From Leisingera caerulea DSM 24564 (GTDB lineage Bacteria > Pseudomonadota > Alphaproteobacteria > Rhodobacterales > Rhodobacteraceae), in the NCBI RefSeq assembly GCF_000473325.1, contig NZ_KI421513.1, positions 2,799,217 to 2,863,216 of the forward strand: 64,000 nt of DNA, in the 5' to 3' direction. A model generated the notes under the pieces. That model was not told where the DNA came from. It saw only the letters and a list, made by a program, of their open reading frames with translations, and searched no databases. Made by a program: the position numbers and the translations under genes. Below are positions 7,872 to 16,115 of this stretch, piece after piece (position 1 is the first letter of the stretch; every line of letters begins with the position of its first letter).

Positions 7872-8736
7872 GTACGGGTTGAGGGACAGCCCATTTTTTC
7901 GCCTTAGCTCTAAGGCAAAGTTGGCGAAACTCTTGCAGGTGTCACCTGCTAAGCTTAAGAAGCTGTCTCACCTTGAGACAGGCTATATACGTTTTAAGAA
8001 ACCCAAAAAGAAGGGTGGGTCACGCGACATTAGCGCTCCTATCCCCCCTCTTAAATCTGTACAGGCTCGGATTTCGGACCTGTTGGGACGGATCGCACCA
8101 CCTGATTACCTCTTCGCTCCTGTGGCAGGGCGGTCATATGTAGACAATGCGGCACATCACATTGGGTCTCGGTCGGTCCGATTGTTGGATATCGAGGACT
8201 TCTTTCCAAGCTGCACAATCAACAAGGTCATCTGGTTTTTCCGTCGTCGCATGGAATGCTCACCGGATGTTGCAGTTATCCTTGCCAAGATTGTCACGCA
8301 CGAGGGGGTTCTTCCTCAAGGAAGTCCCTGCAGCCCAATTCTTGCCTACTTCGCATACCTTGATATGTGGGAAGAGCTTGAAAAATGCGTTAGGGGCGCA
8401 GGCTGCAAGCTAAGTGTCTACGCTGATGATTTGACCGTATCCGGCGACACTGTGCCAGAGTCCATGATCTGGGAAGTAAAAAAGACACTCCACCGTCATG
8501 GGCATCGGTACGCCGCCCATAAGGAGAAGGCACGGCGGGAACGCCCCGCCGAAATAACTGGGGTCATTCTCACGCCATCGGGTGTGACCGTACCGAACAG
8601 GCAGAGACAAGGCATCCATCTTGTTTTGGACGAACTTCGGAAGGTTAAAAACCCTGAACAGGCGAAGCGTCTCGAAGCCCAGTTGCGTGGGCGAAAAGCC
8701 CAGTTCAAGCAGGTCCAAGCAGGAAATAAGCGATAG
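7858..8736 (+). CDS. Retron-type reverse transcriptase
   Basis: A 292-aa RNA-directed DNA polymerase. Motif A is LDIEDFF (110-116), motif B PQGSPCSP (153-160) and motif C YADD (188-191). The two retron-specific signatures are present: NAxxH as N97-A-A-H-H101, and the VTG motif as ITG (233-235), a conservative variant. Retron RTs are close to 300 aa, so the gene is full length. A frame open from 7807 lies inside the HTH gene; ATG 7858, overlapping that gene's end by 14 bases, is the sensible start. The enzyme should copy the upstream RNA into branched msDNA. Low GC relative to the chromosome and its place in a mobile island indicate transfer. Confidence 0.92.
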   Translation: MVNRKYGLRDSPFFRLSSKAKLAKLLQVSPAKLKKLSHLETGYIRFKKPKKKGGSRDISAPIPPLKSVQARISDLLGRIAPPDYLFAPVAGRSYVDNAAHHIGSRSVRLLDIEDFFPSCTINKVIWFFRRRMECSPDVAVILAKIVTHEGVLPQGSPCSPILAYFAYLDMWEELEKCVRGAGCKLSVYADDLTVSGDTVPESMIWEVKKTLHRHGHRYAAHKEKARRERPAEITGVILTPSGVTVPNRQRQGIHLVLDELRKVKNPEQAKRLEAQLRGRKAQFKQVQAGNKR

Positions 8737-8750
8737 GCGCTATCAGGGCC

Positions 8751-8782
8751 CATTTGTCCACGTTCGGCGGCGTGGACAAATG
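8751..8782. repeat. 12-bp inverted repeat after the RT gene
   Basis: CATTTGTCCACG (8751-8762) and CGTGGACAAATG (8771-8782) pair perfectly around an 8-base loop. It can serve as the RT terminator, but each arm also carries one TTTGTCC unit of the iteron cluster that follows. Confidence 0.6.
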
Positions 8783-9100
8783 ACGGACAAATAGATTTCC
8801 TCTTCAAGCCCCTTATTTTTATGGTCCGATTGTCACTATTTGTCCATTTGTCTATTTGTCCAATATATATAGGGTCCCGTCCCCCCGCCAAACACATACC
8901 CCTGACTGCGCCGCCGGGGGTGTATGTCTCTGTCCGGGTCGGTCCATCCAAAATTTATTGGACAACGCGGACAAATGGACAAATAGACATCAACCAATTG
9001 AATAAAGACGATTTTCTTTTGTCCATTTCGTTGTCCGCCTAGCCTTCCGTTGGACAAAAGGGGGGCTAACGCGCCCCTCTACCTTCATCCGTTGGACAAA
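8751..9100. repeat. TTTGTCC iteron cluster, candidate replication origin of the island
   Basis: The heptamer TTTGTCC, or its complement GGACAAA, occurs exactly at 8753, 8774, 8785, 8839, 8855, 8969, 8977, 9018, 9052 and 9094, with near copies at 8847, 8960 and 9030. AT-rich stretches lie between the groups (8862-8870, 8951-8959). This is the only substantial gap in the island and lies directly downstream of the primase/helicase gene, where satellite origins usually lie. It could instead be an operator array. Confidence 0.6.
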
Positions 9101-9130
9101 AGGGGCGCTAACGCGCCCCTCTACCGTCAT
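9047..9130. repeat. 42-bp tandem repeat, two copies, each with a hairpin
   Basis: Units 9047-9088 and 9089-9130 both start CCGTTGGACAAAAGGGG and contain an AGGGGCGC-TAAC-GCGCCCCT hairpin; they differ at two positions. CCGT begins a third, broken unit. The second unit overlaps the presumed natural end of the primase reading frame (stop 9127-9129). A terminator pair or part of the origin are both possible. Confidence 0.7.
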
Positions 9131-9211
9131 CCGTGTACAAACATTCCCGGAACCCGGATGTTCTTTTCACGCCCTTCGCCGGGTACGTATTCATGATACC
9201 ACTGCATCCGG

Positions 9212-12200
9212 TCACCCTTCTTGCGTTCGATAAGGGCGTCCACCCCCCCTCAGGCGGTCCGCGAGGGCCTTGGGGTCGGTCGTGATGCCAAGCTTGCCCA
9301 ACCGGTTGACCGGGATGATATAAGTACGGGCCAGCATTTCTGCTTCCGGGTCCTGCATCTTGTTATGGGCGGTATCGTCGGGCCGTCCGTTCTCTGACAG
9401 GTGCCCGTAATATCCGAGAATTTCCTGCCGGTTGAACTCGCGTTCTTCATGCATGGTCACTACGTCGCCCGTCTGGATGCCCCGGCGGAGTGCGGTACGC
9501 AACGCCTCCACCTGCTGCCGGTCGGTGTCCAGATGGCCCATGCGGACGTCCATATTGTCTTCGAGAAGCGCGCGCATGTATTCGCGTACGGGGACATTAC
9601 AAAACAATCCCGCGTCCTGTGCGATTTCTCCGGTCACCGCGAAGATAGCAGCGACACGGACCACCCGGCGGGCAGAAGACCCCGGCGCAAGGTCGGACCA
9701 TTCATCCATGATGCCACGGACGCGGCTCCGCACCTCATCCCGCCCCAACTTCGCCAGCGCTTCGGCAAAAACCGGTGCGGTCACTCCAAAAATCGCCCGT
9801 TCCCGGTCATCGCCGGACAAGACCTTGATCGCCGCCAGTTCATCGCTGTCCGGGGCAAGCTCCGCCGCGCTGCTGAAATTGACGGAAAACGTCCGGGCAA
9901 TGGTGCCGGTCTTCGTATCAACGCCCGCCGCCTCAAACACCCGCAACATGTCACGCTCAGCAGAGGTAACGAAACAGGTACGCCATGACCGAGTCCTCCG
10001 CCGTCCGCCGTCTGCCGTGCCCCGTCCGCGTCCCTGACCTTCCGCCCACTGCATAAGCGTCCGCTGCTTCTCGTTCGCGTCCAGCTTGGATGCGCCGTCT
10101 TCGTCCAGAACGTACACCGCGCCGTTGGCCTGTTCCGCCTTGGTCTCGACATAGGCAGGCGTCGCATCTGCCTTGTCGAAAAGACCGGTAGCATCCGGTG
10201 AGGCATGGTGCGCCGCACCGGCCTTGCCTGCCGACGACTTGCCGCGCCCGCCGTCGCCTTCATGCGCAAGGATAACAGATACATCATTTTCGATGTAATC
10301 GACCACCATCCCCACGAGTCCAGAGAGATAACCGGGCATGAAATACCTGCCGTTGACGCCCGTCAGGGCGGTGGACGCGTAAAAGTGATGGTCTTCCAGC
10401 GTGCCCCGCGTCTTCCCGCTAACGCGGGCCTTGGGATCAAGGATGTACCGGGTCTCACCTTCGTTCACCACGTTCCCCGTGGGCGATACATAGGTGTCTC
10501 CAAACCACCCCGGCTTCTGCACCAATACAGCTTCATTGTCGGTCTGCACTGCCTTCAGCAGGGCCACCATCACCGGAACCTTTGCCACGGCGTCAATTTC
10601 GAGTCCGTCATCAGCGAGACGGGAAATAAGGCTACCGGAATCCCGGAAGGCGTCCCCGATGGAATAGACCGACTCCACGATACCCCGCTGCGCTGACCGG
10701 TGGCGATACCGGATCGTGATTTCATTCGTGCGGCCTTCCTCGGTTTCGCCGAAGGCGACGAACGGGACCTCGAAAGCGCGGCACAGGCGCTTGGGACCTG
10801 CGTCCGGCTTGTCAAAGTCCGGGGCATAGAACCACCCGGCCTTGTAGGTCACGAAATCAGGCAGCCACGCTGCGTTCTGCGCGGCACGTTCAACGGTGGC
10901 GGTGGTGGCCTCTCCCAGCGGAACGAAAGGCGCAGGTGCAGACTTGCGGCGGGCCTCGGCAAGCTGCCTGCGGGCGTCAGCCCGTTCGGCCCGGTCCAGC
11001 CTATCCCAGATGCCCCGAACGTCATCCAGCTTGAGCGCGGTCTGCTTCGCAAGGAAAGCATTGATCCGCCCCCGAATTGCCTTGTCGGTGACGCCCGCAG
11101 TGTGTGCTACGCCGATGAAATATTCGACGTCCGACTCGTTGGCGTCCATCGTAAACGCAGCCGCCTGAGCCTCAAAATCCGCCGCCTGTTCAGCCGCTTC
11201 CACTCGTTCCTCTTCCAGTTCTGCCGGGGTCAGTTCTTCAAAGGGTCCCGGCTGGTCAGGCGCGCCGATCATGAAGGAGTCGCTTTCCAGCCAATCGGGA
11301 TCAATGACTCCGTCTTCGATCCACCGGGCGATGTAGTTCACGGTATGGTACCGGTCCTTGCACGTGTGCTGGCAACGTACATACGCAAAGTCGTGATCCG
11401 CGTATTCCCCGGCATTCCAAACGGTCGTGGACGTGAGGCCGCTTTCGCTGGTGTGTTCGTCGGAGAACGGGCATTCGACGTGCAGGCGGTCGCTGCCTAC
11501 ACCCTTCGCGACGTGGGATTCAGACAGCATGTCCGCCAGCATCCACCGCTTGCCGTAGCGTCGATACAACGCGGTCACGTCGATTCCGATGCTGGTGGTT
11601 ACGTCCGGGATGGTAGTGCCACCCTTGCCGCTTCCTGCCTGCGAAAACGGATTGTCAGCGCCCCTTGCGACCTCCGGAATCTCATCCCACTGGACGGAAC
11701 GGCCCCGGAAAACGGCGCAGTAGCAGTCAGCGCCGGGGCGGTGCTTGGCGATGTACAGAATCCGGCTGGGGTCAGTCGCCACGGGGTCGATCCGCACGCC
11801 CAGCATCCGGGCCAGCCCCCGGACCTTGTTCGCCCAAATCTCCTGACCGCGCTTCGGACTCGGGTCCAGCGTCGTGACGTCAATCGGCTCCGCAAAGAGC
11901 GCGACGGCGCGCATCTTCTGCAAGGGCGGGCAGGACCAAACGGCCTGAATCTTCCCGTCAATATCGGCGCGGGGGTCGGTCAGTTCGCACTGTGAAATGA
12001 AGTCTTCGGAATACGCCCCCTTGTGGCGCAGGTACGCCCGGACGGCTTCCGTGGATACTTCGTCGCCATACTCCAGAATCTTGTCCACGGCCTCGCAGTC
12101 CGTAGTCCGTTCGTGGTTGTAAGAGGTGTACAGGACGATTGCGAGGCCGGAGGCTTCGCACCGGGCAATGACGTCCGCAAGTGGCTGTTCCGGTTCAATG

Positions 12201-12568
12201 TCCAAGCCCATCGCAACCATGCCGCGCATGTTCTCTGCCTTGCGCTCGCCGTTGGCGCTCGCCCCGAACACGTACCCCGCGCCGTCCTTCCGGTCGTCTT
12301 CGCGGTGCCACGTCAAGGAGTCGTCCAGCCATTCGCCCCAAGTCTTTGCCTTCGGACGCCAGCCCCGCGTCGGCATGAACCGCTTTCCCCAATCCTTTTC
12401 GATAAGGGGGGCGGTACAGCCCATAAGGGCGTCGAATACTTCGGATGCTTCGCCGTGGATATACGCGTCGTTCCAAGTCTCCCCCACGTTCCACGGCGCG
12501 CGGTTGCGCGCCTGTTCGCGGGACAGTTCTTCGCTCAGGTCATATACCTGCGCCGTGTTTCCTGCCAT
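9212..12568 (-). CDS. DUF927-type primase/helicase of the island (C terminus frameshifted)
   Basis: A 1118-aa replication protein. The N-terminal half resembles primase/polymerase modules of phage and island origin. The C-terminal half is a DUF927-like helicase: a KAGWFYAPDF entry strand, Walker A GDGGRGKS with K777, and Walker B-like YVLDEDGA. The start at 12568 has AAGGAG 8 bases upstream; the frame itself opens 8 codons earlier. At a run of seven C (9243-9249, G on the coding strand) the frame ends with a basic nonsense tail. Shifting by one base there instead gives a protein-like ending (VDALIERKKGD, then MQWYHEYVPGEG and VPGMFVHG) with stop at 9127-9129. The true end is therefore probably 9127. 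It likely initiates replication at the adjacent iterons. Confidence 0.8.
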   Translation of the reverse strand: MAGNTAQVYDLSEELSREQARNRAPWNVGETWNDAYIHGEASEVFDALMGCTAPLIEKDWGKRFMPTRGWRPKAKTWGEWLDDSLTWHREDDRKDGAGYVFGASANGERKAENMRGMVAMGLDIEPEQPLADVIARCEASGLAIVLYTSYNHERTTDCEAVDKILEYGDEVSTEAVRAYLRHKGAYSEDFISQCELTDPRADIDGKIQAVWSCPPLQKMRAVALFAEPIDVTTLDPSPKRGQEIWANKVRGLARMLGVRIDPVATDPSRILYIAKHRPGADCYCAVFRGRSVQWDEIPEVARGADNPFSQAGSGKGGTTIPDVTTSIGIDVTALYRRYGKRWMLADMLSESHVAKGVGSDRLHVECPFSDEHTSESGLTSTTVWNAGEYADHDFAYVRCQHTCKDRYHTVNYIARWIEDGVIDPDWLESDSFMIGAPDQPGPFEELTPAELEEERVEAAEQAADFEAQAAAFTMDANESDVEYFIGVAHTAGVTDKAIRGRINAFLAKQTALKLDDVRGIWDRLDRAERADARRQLAEARRKSAPAPFVPLGEATTATVERAAQNAAWLPDFVTYKAGWFYAPDFDKPDAGPKRLCRAFEVPFVAFGETEEGRTNEITIRYRHRSAQRGIVESVYSIGDAFRDSGSLISRLADDGLEIDAVAKVPVMVALLKAVQTDNEAVLVQKPGWFGDTYVSPTGNVVNEGETRYILDPKARVSGKTRGTLEDHHFYASTALTGVNGRYFMPGYLSGLVGMVVDYIENDVSVILAHEGDGGRGKSSAGKAGAAHHASPDATGLFDKADATPAYVETKAEQANGAVYVLDEDGASKLDANEKQRTLMQWAEGQGRGRGTADGGRRRTRSWRTCFVTSAERDMLRVFEAAGVDTKTGTIARTFSVNFSSAAELAPDSDELAAIKVLSGDDRERAIFGVTAPVFAEALAKLGRDEVRSRVRGIMDEWSDLAPGSSARRVVRVAAIFAVTGEIAQDAGLFCNVPVREYMRALLEDNMDVRMGHLDTDRQQVEALRTALRRGIQTGDVVTMHEEREFNRQEILGYYGHLSENGRPDDTAHNKMQDPEAEMLARTYIIPVNRLGKLGITTDPKALADRLRGGGRPYRTQEG

Positions 12569-12700
12569 TCGTATTTCTCCTTGCGCAGTCAATCATTTCA
12601 TTTTCTCTCTCCTTCAGACCTGTTCATTCGGCCCCATCCTGTGGGGCGACGGGCGGCAGTAGAAACAGGACAAGCCTGCCGCCCCAGTGTGTCTCTGACT

Positions 12701-12718
12701 GGGCCGCTGACGCGGCCC
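12701..12718 (+). terminator. Hairpin between the primase gene and the small genes
   Basis: GGGCCGC (12701-12707), TGAC, GCGGCCC (12712-12718), followed by TTTCCTT on the plus strand. The same hairpin sequence recurs near 6096-6112. It lies upstream of the minus-strand primase gene, so it may be a repeat rather than a working terminator. The rest of 12593-12820 holds no gene that I can support. Confidence 0.4.
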
Positions 12719-12820
12719 TTTCCTTACAGATTGCAAACCGGTTCTAATTCATCCTGAGCTTGCCAAATTGCGCTTGGCTTACCTGCTGTCACTTCGTCAG
12801 GCAGGCGCGGTCGTACTTCT

Positions 12821-13024
12821 TCATGGTGCCATTCCGCGTACGTACCTCTCGGCGTCCGCTAAGTGTGCAGCAAACTGCGCCTGTAGCTCCTTCAGTTCCC
12901 TGACCATGGGCACTGACAGCGGACCCTGCGATGCTTCACTGATTTCAGCACCAGTACAGACCAACTCCGTCAGGAGCATGAACTCTTCAGCCTCACGGCT
13001 CCCCAGCGGGAAAACTTCTGCCAT
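12821..13024 (-). CDS. Small island protein of unknown function (67 aa)
   Basis: A 67-aa acidic, helical protein (MAEVFPLGSREAEEF start, then LKELQAQFAAHLADAERY). The second of two close ATG codons is chosen: the ribosome-binding site GGAGGA lies 6 bases before it but touches the first. It is co-directional with the primase and integrase genes. No family is recognised; the charged helical character would suit a small regulatory or adaptor protein, but that is a guess. Confidence 0.6.
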   Translation of the reverse strand: MAEVFPLGSREAEEFMLLTELVCTGAEISEASQGPLSVPMVRELKELQAQFAAHLADAERYVRGMAP

Positions 13025-13262
13025 TTTCATTCCTCCGTTTCGTTTCGAATGTGACGAACTTGGTAAGAATTCGAACGGCAGTCAAATGTAACATACTGAC
13101 TTTGTGTGATTTTTTGAGACTTTGATTGTCACGGAAACTGACATTTCGGGAAATAGCACATCTGCCAATTTAGCTTCCCGCCGCTAAGTTCAGAGTTGCT
13201 GGGAAGAAATGCCGAATTGCTGAGTGTCACATAAAATGACGCCCTTGGAAAATGGCACATCC

Positions 13263-13299
13263 TGCGCTCAAAGTGACGTTGCGTCACTTTGAGCGCAGC
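13263..13299. repeat. 16-bp perfect inverted repeat in the island
   Basis: CTGCGCTCAAAGTGAC (13263-13278), spacer GTTGC, GTCACTTTGAGCGCAG (13284-13299). It sits in the gap 13025-13315 between two small genes and has no T run. A GCACATC motif recurs around it at about 13157, 13255 and 13299. It could be a protein-binding or recombination site, or a processed hairpin. No gene is visible in the gap. Confidence 0.6.
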
Positions 13300-13315
13300 A
13301 CATCTGTCGGAGCTT

Positions 13316-13594
13316 TCAAACCGGCGCGTATTCATCCAGCACGTCCGTCAGGTTGTCGGCAAGCACAGGCGGGTAGGAGAAATCTCCCAACTCTGCGGCC
13401 CTCCGCCCGGTGCTGTAAGTCGCGGGGTCAGGAGAAAATCCCGCACGGCGCAGGACATGACGCGCGAGCTTGCCGTCACCGTCCAGCACGTTCACCAACC
13501 ACGGCAGCGAGATACGCAAGCCACGCCCACGCGACTTGTTGGCTTCCTTCAGCAAGAGGTCTGCGAGGTCATCAATCATATGGGATTCGTACAT
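13316..13594 (-). CDS. Small island protein of unknown function (92 aa)
   Basis: A 92-aa protein starting MYESHMIDDLADLLLKEANK, with ribosome-binding site AAGGA 7 bases before the ATG. The first 20 residues form a helix; the rest is mixed, with LPWLVNVLDGDGKLARHVLRRAG in the middle. It is co-directional with its neighbours. No domain is recognised. Confidence 0.6.
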   Translation of the reverse strand: MYESHMIDDLADLLLKEANKSRGRGLRISLPWLVNVLDGDGKLARHVLRRAGFSPDPATYSTGRRAAELGDFSYPPVLADNLTDVLDEYAPV

Positions 13595-13671
13595 TTTGTT
13601 TTCCTTGTCTGGTAAGTTTGGTGCCCCGGCGGGAAGGAGAAGGACCCGCCGGGGCTGGTATGGCGGAGTTG

Positions 13672-14145
13672 TCAGTTCTTTCCGTGCCCATACCCATTTG
13701 CAATTGCGCGCTCGAAGCGCTGGGCCACCTGTTCAGTGATGAAGGCATCAAGCTTGCCAGCCTCGCGCGCCAGTGCCATCTTCCGCGCGCGAGGAATTTC
13801 TGCCAACACTTCACGGGTCAACCGTTCGCGCAGTTCATCATCCGATGATGCCAGAGAACGCTGGGAGAATTCACATTCACTAACTGCGTCACGCGCCCAC
13901 TGCGCCCAGCCAGAGGGGTCTGAAGGCAGTTCTGCGACGGTTGCACCCTCAAGGTGCGCGAGCACCTCAGGCCGCAAGATTACTTCCTGCGCCAGCTTCT
14001 CAGTCATCAAAGGCGAAAGGCGGTTTCCGTACTCGCGCGCCAGCGACAGCGCCATATTCTGCCGAACCTTTTCCAGCTTTTCTACCTGCGGCGGAGTCAA
14101 GCCGCGTTCCAGATTTTCGATAGTGTTCAGTTCGTGGGCAGCCAT
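13672..14145 (-). CDS. Island protein of unknown function (157 aa)
   Basis: A 157-aa charged, mostly helical protein without membrane segments. The stretch TPPQVEKLEKVRQNMALSLAREYG near the start and SSDDELRERLTREVLAEIPRARKMALAREAG near the end are amphipathic helices. A GAAGGGA ribosome-binding site lies 8 bases before the ATG. Its first codons overlap the end of the AlpA-like gene by 19 bases, so the two form one transcription unit. The position between alpA and primase in satellites is often occupied by small regulators; nothing more can be said. Confidence 0.65.
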   Translation of the reverse strand: MAAHELNTIENLERGLTPPQVEKLEKVRQNMALSLAREYGNRLSPLMTEKLAQEVILRPEVLAHLEGATVAELPSDPSGWAQWARDAVSECEFSQRSLASSDDELRERLTREVLAEIPRARKMALAREAGKLDAFITEQVAQRFERAIANGYGHGKN

Positions 14146-14372
14146 GGATAGTTTCCCTTCTTAAAAAGTGCGTGGATGTAAAAAGTGTCGCCGAAGCCTG
14201 CGTCCTTGACGCGTGGAAGCACGGCGCTGATGGAATAGTTCTTTTCCCTGCCTCCGCCCTTCGAGCTTGAAGGTGCCAAGACGTACGGCAAGGGAAACGG
14301 ATGGTTCAAAAGGCGGCGAGCGACGTGATATGAAATACCCAGCGCTTCACCGACCTGACGGGTTGTCAGCAT
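14127..14372 (-). CDS. AlpA-like / excisionase-type DNA-binding protein
   Basis: An 81-aa protein with an N-terminal winged or MerR-like helix-turn-helix: LTTRQVGEALGISYHVARRLLNHPFPLP, about residues 2-30, is the typical 'helix-turn then residue-poor wing' pattern of AlpA and phage Xis proteins. An AAGGA ribosome-binding site is 6 bases upstream. It lies just downstream of the integrase gene and overlaps the next gene. In satellites the AlpA homolog switches on excision and replication genes; that role is inferred here from fold and location. Confidence 0.7.
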   Translation of the reverse strand: MLTTRQVGEALGISYHVARRLLNHPFPLPYVLAPSSSKGGGREKNYSISAVLPRVKDAGFGDTFYIHALFKKGNYPWLPTN

Positions 14373-14534
14373 CTGCGGTCCTTATTGGTAACGATGGAAG
14401 AAATAGCGCCCCCGGCGCTTCGGTCTGCATCCCCGATGCCAGCCGATGGTCAAATAATACCACAGAGCTAGCCCCCCACCAAACTTGAGCGGACAAACGG
14501 GTCACGTTGTTTACGTGGTCGTTCAAAAAGAAAA

Positions 14535-14557
14535 AGGCCCGCCAATCCGGCGGGCCT
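14535..14557 (-). terminator. Terminator of the integrase gene
   Basis: AGGCCCGCC (14535-14543) pairs with GGCGGGCCT (14549-14557). On the minus strand the stem is followed by TTTTTCTTTTT. It lies just after the integrase stop codon. Confidence 0.8.
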
Positions 14558-14581
14558 GTACGTTGTTGGATGTTGCGTGGG

Positions 14582-16105
14582 TCACCAGTAGGTGATGGCG
14601 TCTAGCGCGGTTCTCAGCATAGCCAGACCTTCTGGCGTATCGTTCAGGCGGGTTTTATAGTTCCGGAGCTGACCTTGTCCGGAGACGTGGCCCGTTATCC
14701 CGCGAATAATATCATCAGAATGCCCAGCTCGCTGCAATCGGTCCACCAGCGTGTCTTTGGTGCTGTACAAGACCTGCCGGTCATTAGTGAAACCAGCCGC
14801 TCTGATAGACTTGGTGAAGGAGTCCGACATGGTCCCCGCGACGGACTCGGGTTTGGCTTTGCCCAAATTCCATCCGCCGTCCTGCATGAATTCGAAAAAG
14901 CCGCTAAGGTGTTTGGTTAGAGGCAACTTGCGGCTGATCCGGGTTTTTACATCGCCTGTTGTCATGGTGATAAAGTCCGGCATCACGTTTTCAGGCTTCA
15001 TGCGGAATATCTCGACTGGTCGCGCGGCGGTGTAGAGTGCCACCCTGAACGCCCACTTGAACGCTTCCTGTCTTTCGGGTGTGTACTTGGACTCTGGCCC
15101 CCACGCTTCCTGAACCAGCCCCCACACATGCTTGATTTCGTCGTCGTCGAACCGTTGCCACCGCGACTCTTCGACCGGGGTGTCATTGCGCGGCATTTTC
15201 ACTTTGTCGGTCGGCATCGCATCGAATCCGGGCACCAGTTCTTCAGAGATGGCCCATCGCATGATCGCTTTCACGGGGGCGAAATATTGCGCCACTGAAT
15301 CCGGTTTCAGACCTTCTTCAAGCAGATGATCGCGATAGAGACGCAGTTTCTCTGGCGTGAACTGGTGCAGCGGTAAGTCGCCCAGTTTGTCCGTCATTGC
15401 GTCGATCTTGCCGCGGTAGCTCCGCATGGTCGCCGCGCTTGAATTATTGAGCTTGAAGTAGCGCTCTCGAAGGGATGAAAGACGATAGGCGTCACTTTCC
15501 TTGGACTTACCTACGAGTTCGGAAAGTCGGTCATTCAAGACAGTCTGCATGGCCGCGTAGAGAGCTTGTGACATGGTATCGCCCCCATCAGGAGGTGTTG
15601 CCACCGGCAAGGAGAGAGCCTCTTTCAGGACGGGTGAGGGTTCTTTGATCTGGTCAATGTGCGACCGGTCCCCGAACGCTTGCCACGCAAATGCGGCGAG
15701 GGACTCCCTTTCGTACTGCGGCGACAACTTGGCCGCGCCTATTAAGTGTTCCTCCGTGTCGCGCCACGAAAGGGCGAAAGAGTCGGGATAGTCTTCTATG
15801 TCATCGCGGAGCTTGGCCGCGGAGAAATCTTCTATGCCACGCCTGATCACATCAGAGCGGGATTCACTGTCTTTGAGTAGAGCAATGATGCGGTCATGTT
15901 CTTTGGTGTACGCCTCACATTTGACCTTTGCTTGATCGAATTTGCTTCCAAGCGACAGGTCCCATCTCTTTCGCCCAAGAAGAGGCTGTAGGGCTTTTGG
16001 AACGTCGCGCAGATATTTGAATGCCACCCGGTTTTGGCGGGAGTATGCCGCCATGTATCTGGGGAACTCGATTTGTTCTTTAGCCTGCTGTTTGGCGGTC
16101 GGCAT
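14582..16105 (-). CDS. Tyrosine-type site-specific integrase of the tRNA-Val island
   Basis: A 507-aa phage-type integrase that inserts and excises the island at tRNA-Val. An N-terminal arm-binding region (about 1-200) is followed by a SAM-like core-binding domain (about 205-290) and the catalytic domain (about 315-500). Arg362 in TAARPVEIF is the first catalytic Arg, Lys387 or a neighbour the strand Lys, His473 is in GITGH and Tyr483 in RNYKTRL. The usual HxxR box is replaced by Y447-S-T-K450, a double substitution that is unusual but occurs in an otherwise well-aligned helix (DTLVDRLQRAG). The gene lies 102 bases from attR, and arm-type repeats sit immediately before its start, so the protein may repress itself. 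Confidence 0.88.
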   Translation of the reverse strand: MPTAKQQAKEQIEFPRYMAAYSRQNRVAFKYLRDVPKALQPLLGRKRWDLSLGSKFDQAKVKCEAYTKEHDRIIALLKDSESRSDVIRRGIEDFSAAKLRDDIEDYPDSFALSWRDTEEHLIGAAKLSPQYERESLAAFAWQAFGDRSHIDQIKEPSPVLKEALSLPVATPPDGGDTMSQALYAAMQTVLNDRLSELVGKSKESDAYRLSSLRERYFKLNNSSAATMRSYRGKIDAMTDKLGDLPLHQFTPEKLRLYRDHLLEEGLKPDSVAQYFAPVKAIMRWAISEELVPGFDAMPTDKVKMPRNDTPVEESRWQRFDDDEIKHVWGLVQEAWGPESKYTPERQEAFKWAFRVALYTAARPVEIFRMKPENVMPDFITMTTGDVKTRISRKLPLTKHLSGFFEFMQDGGWNLGKAKPESVAGTMSDSFTKSIRAAGFTNDRQVLYSTKDTLVDRLQRAGHSDDIIRGITGHVSGQGQLRNYKTRLNDTPEGLAMLRTALDAITYW

Positions 16106-16115
16106 CGCGGCGATT

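Noticed and set aside
8751-9130. CRISPR array
   Set aside because: Repeats are only seven bases, in both orientations and irregularly spaced, with no cas gene; the 42-bp units are tandem without spacers.
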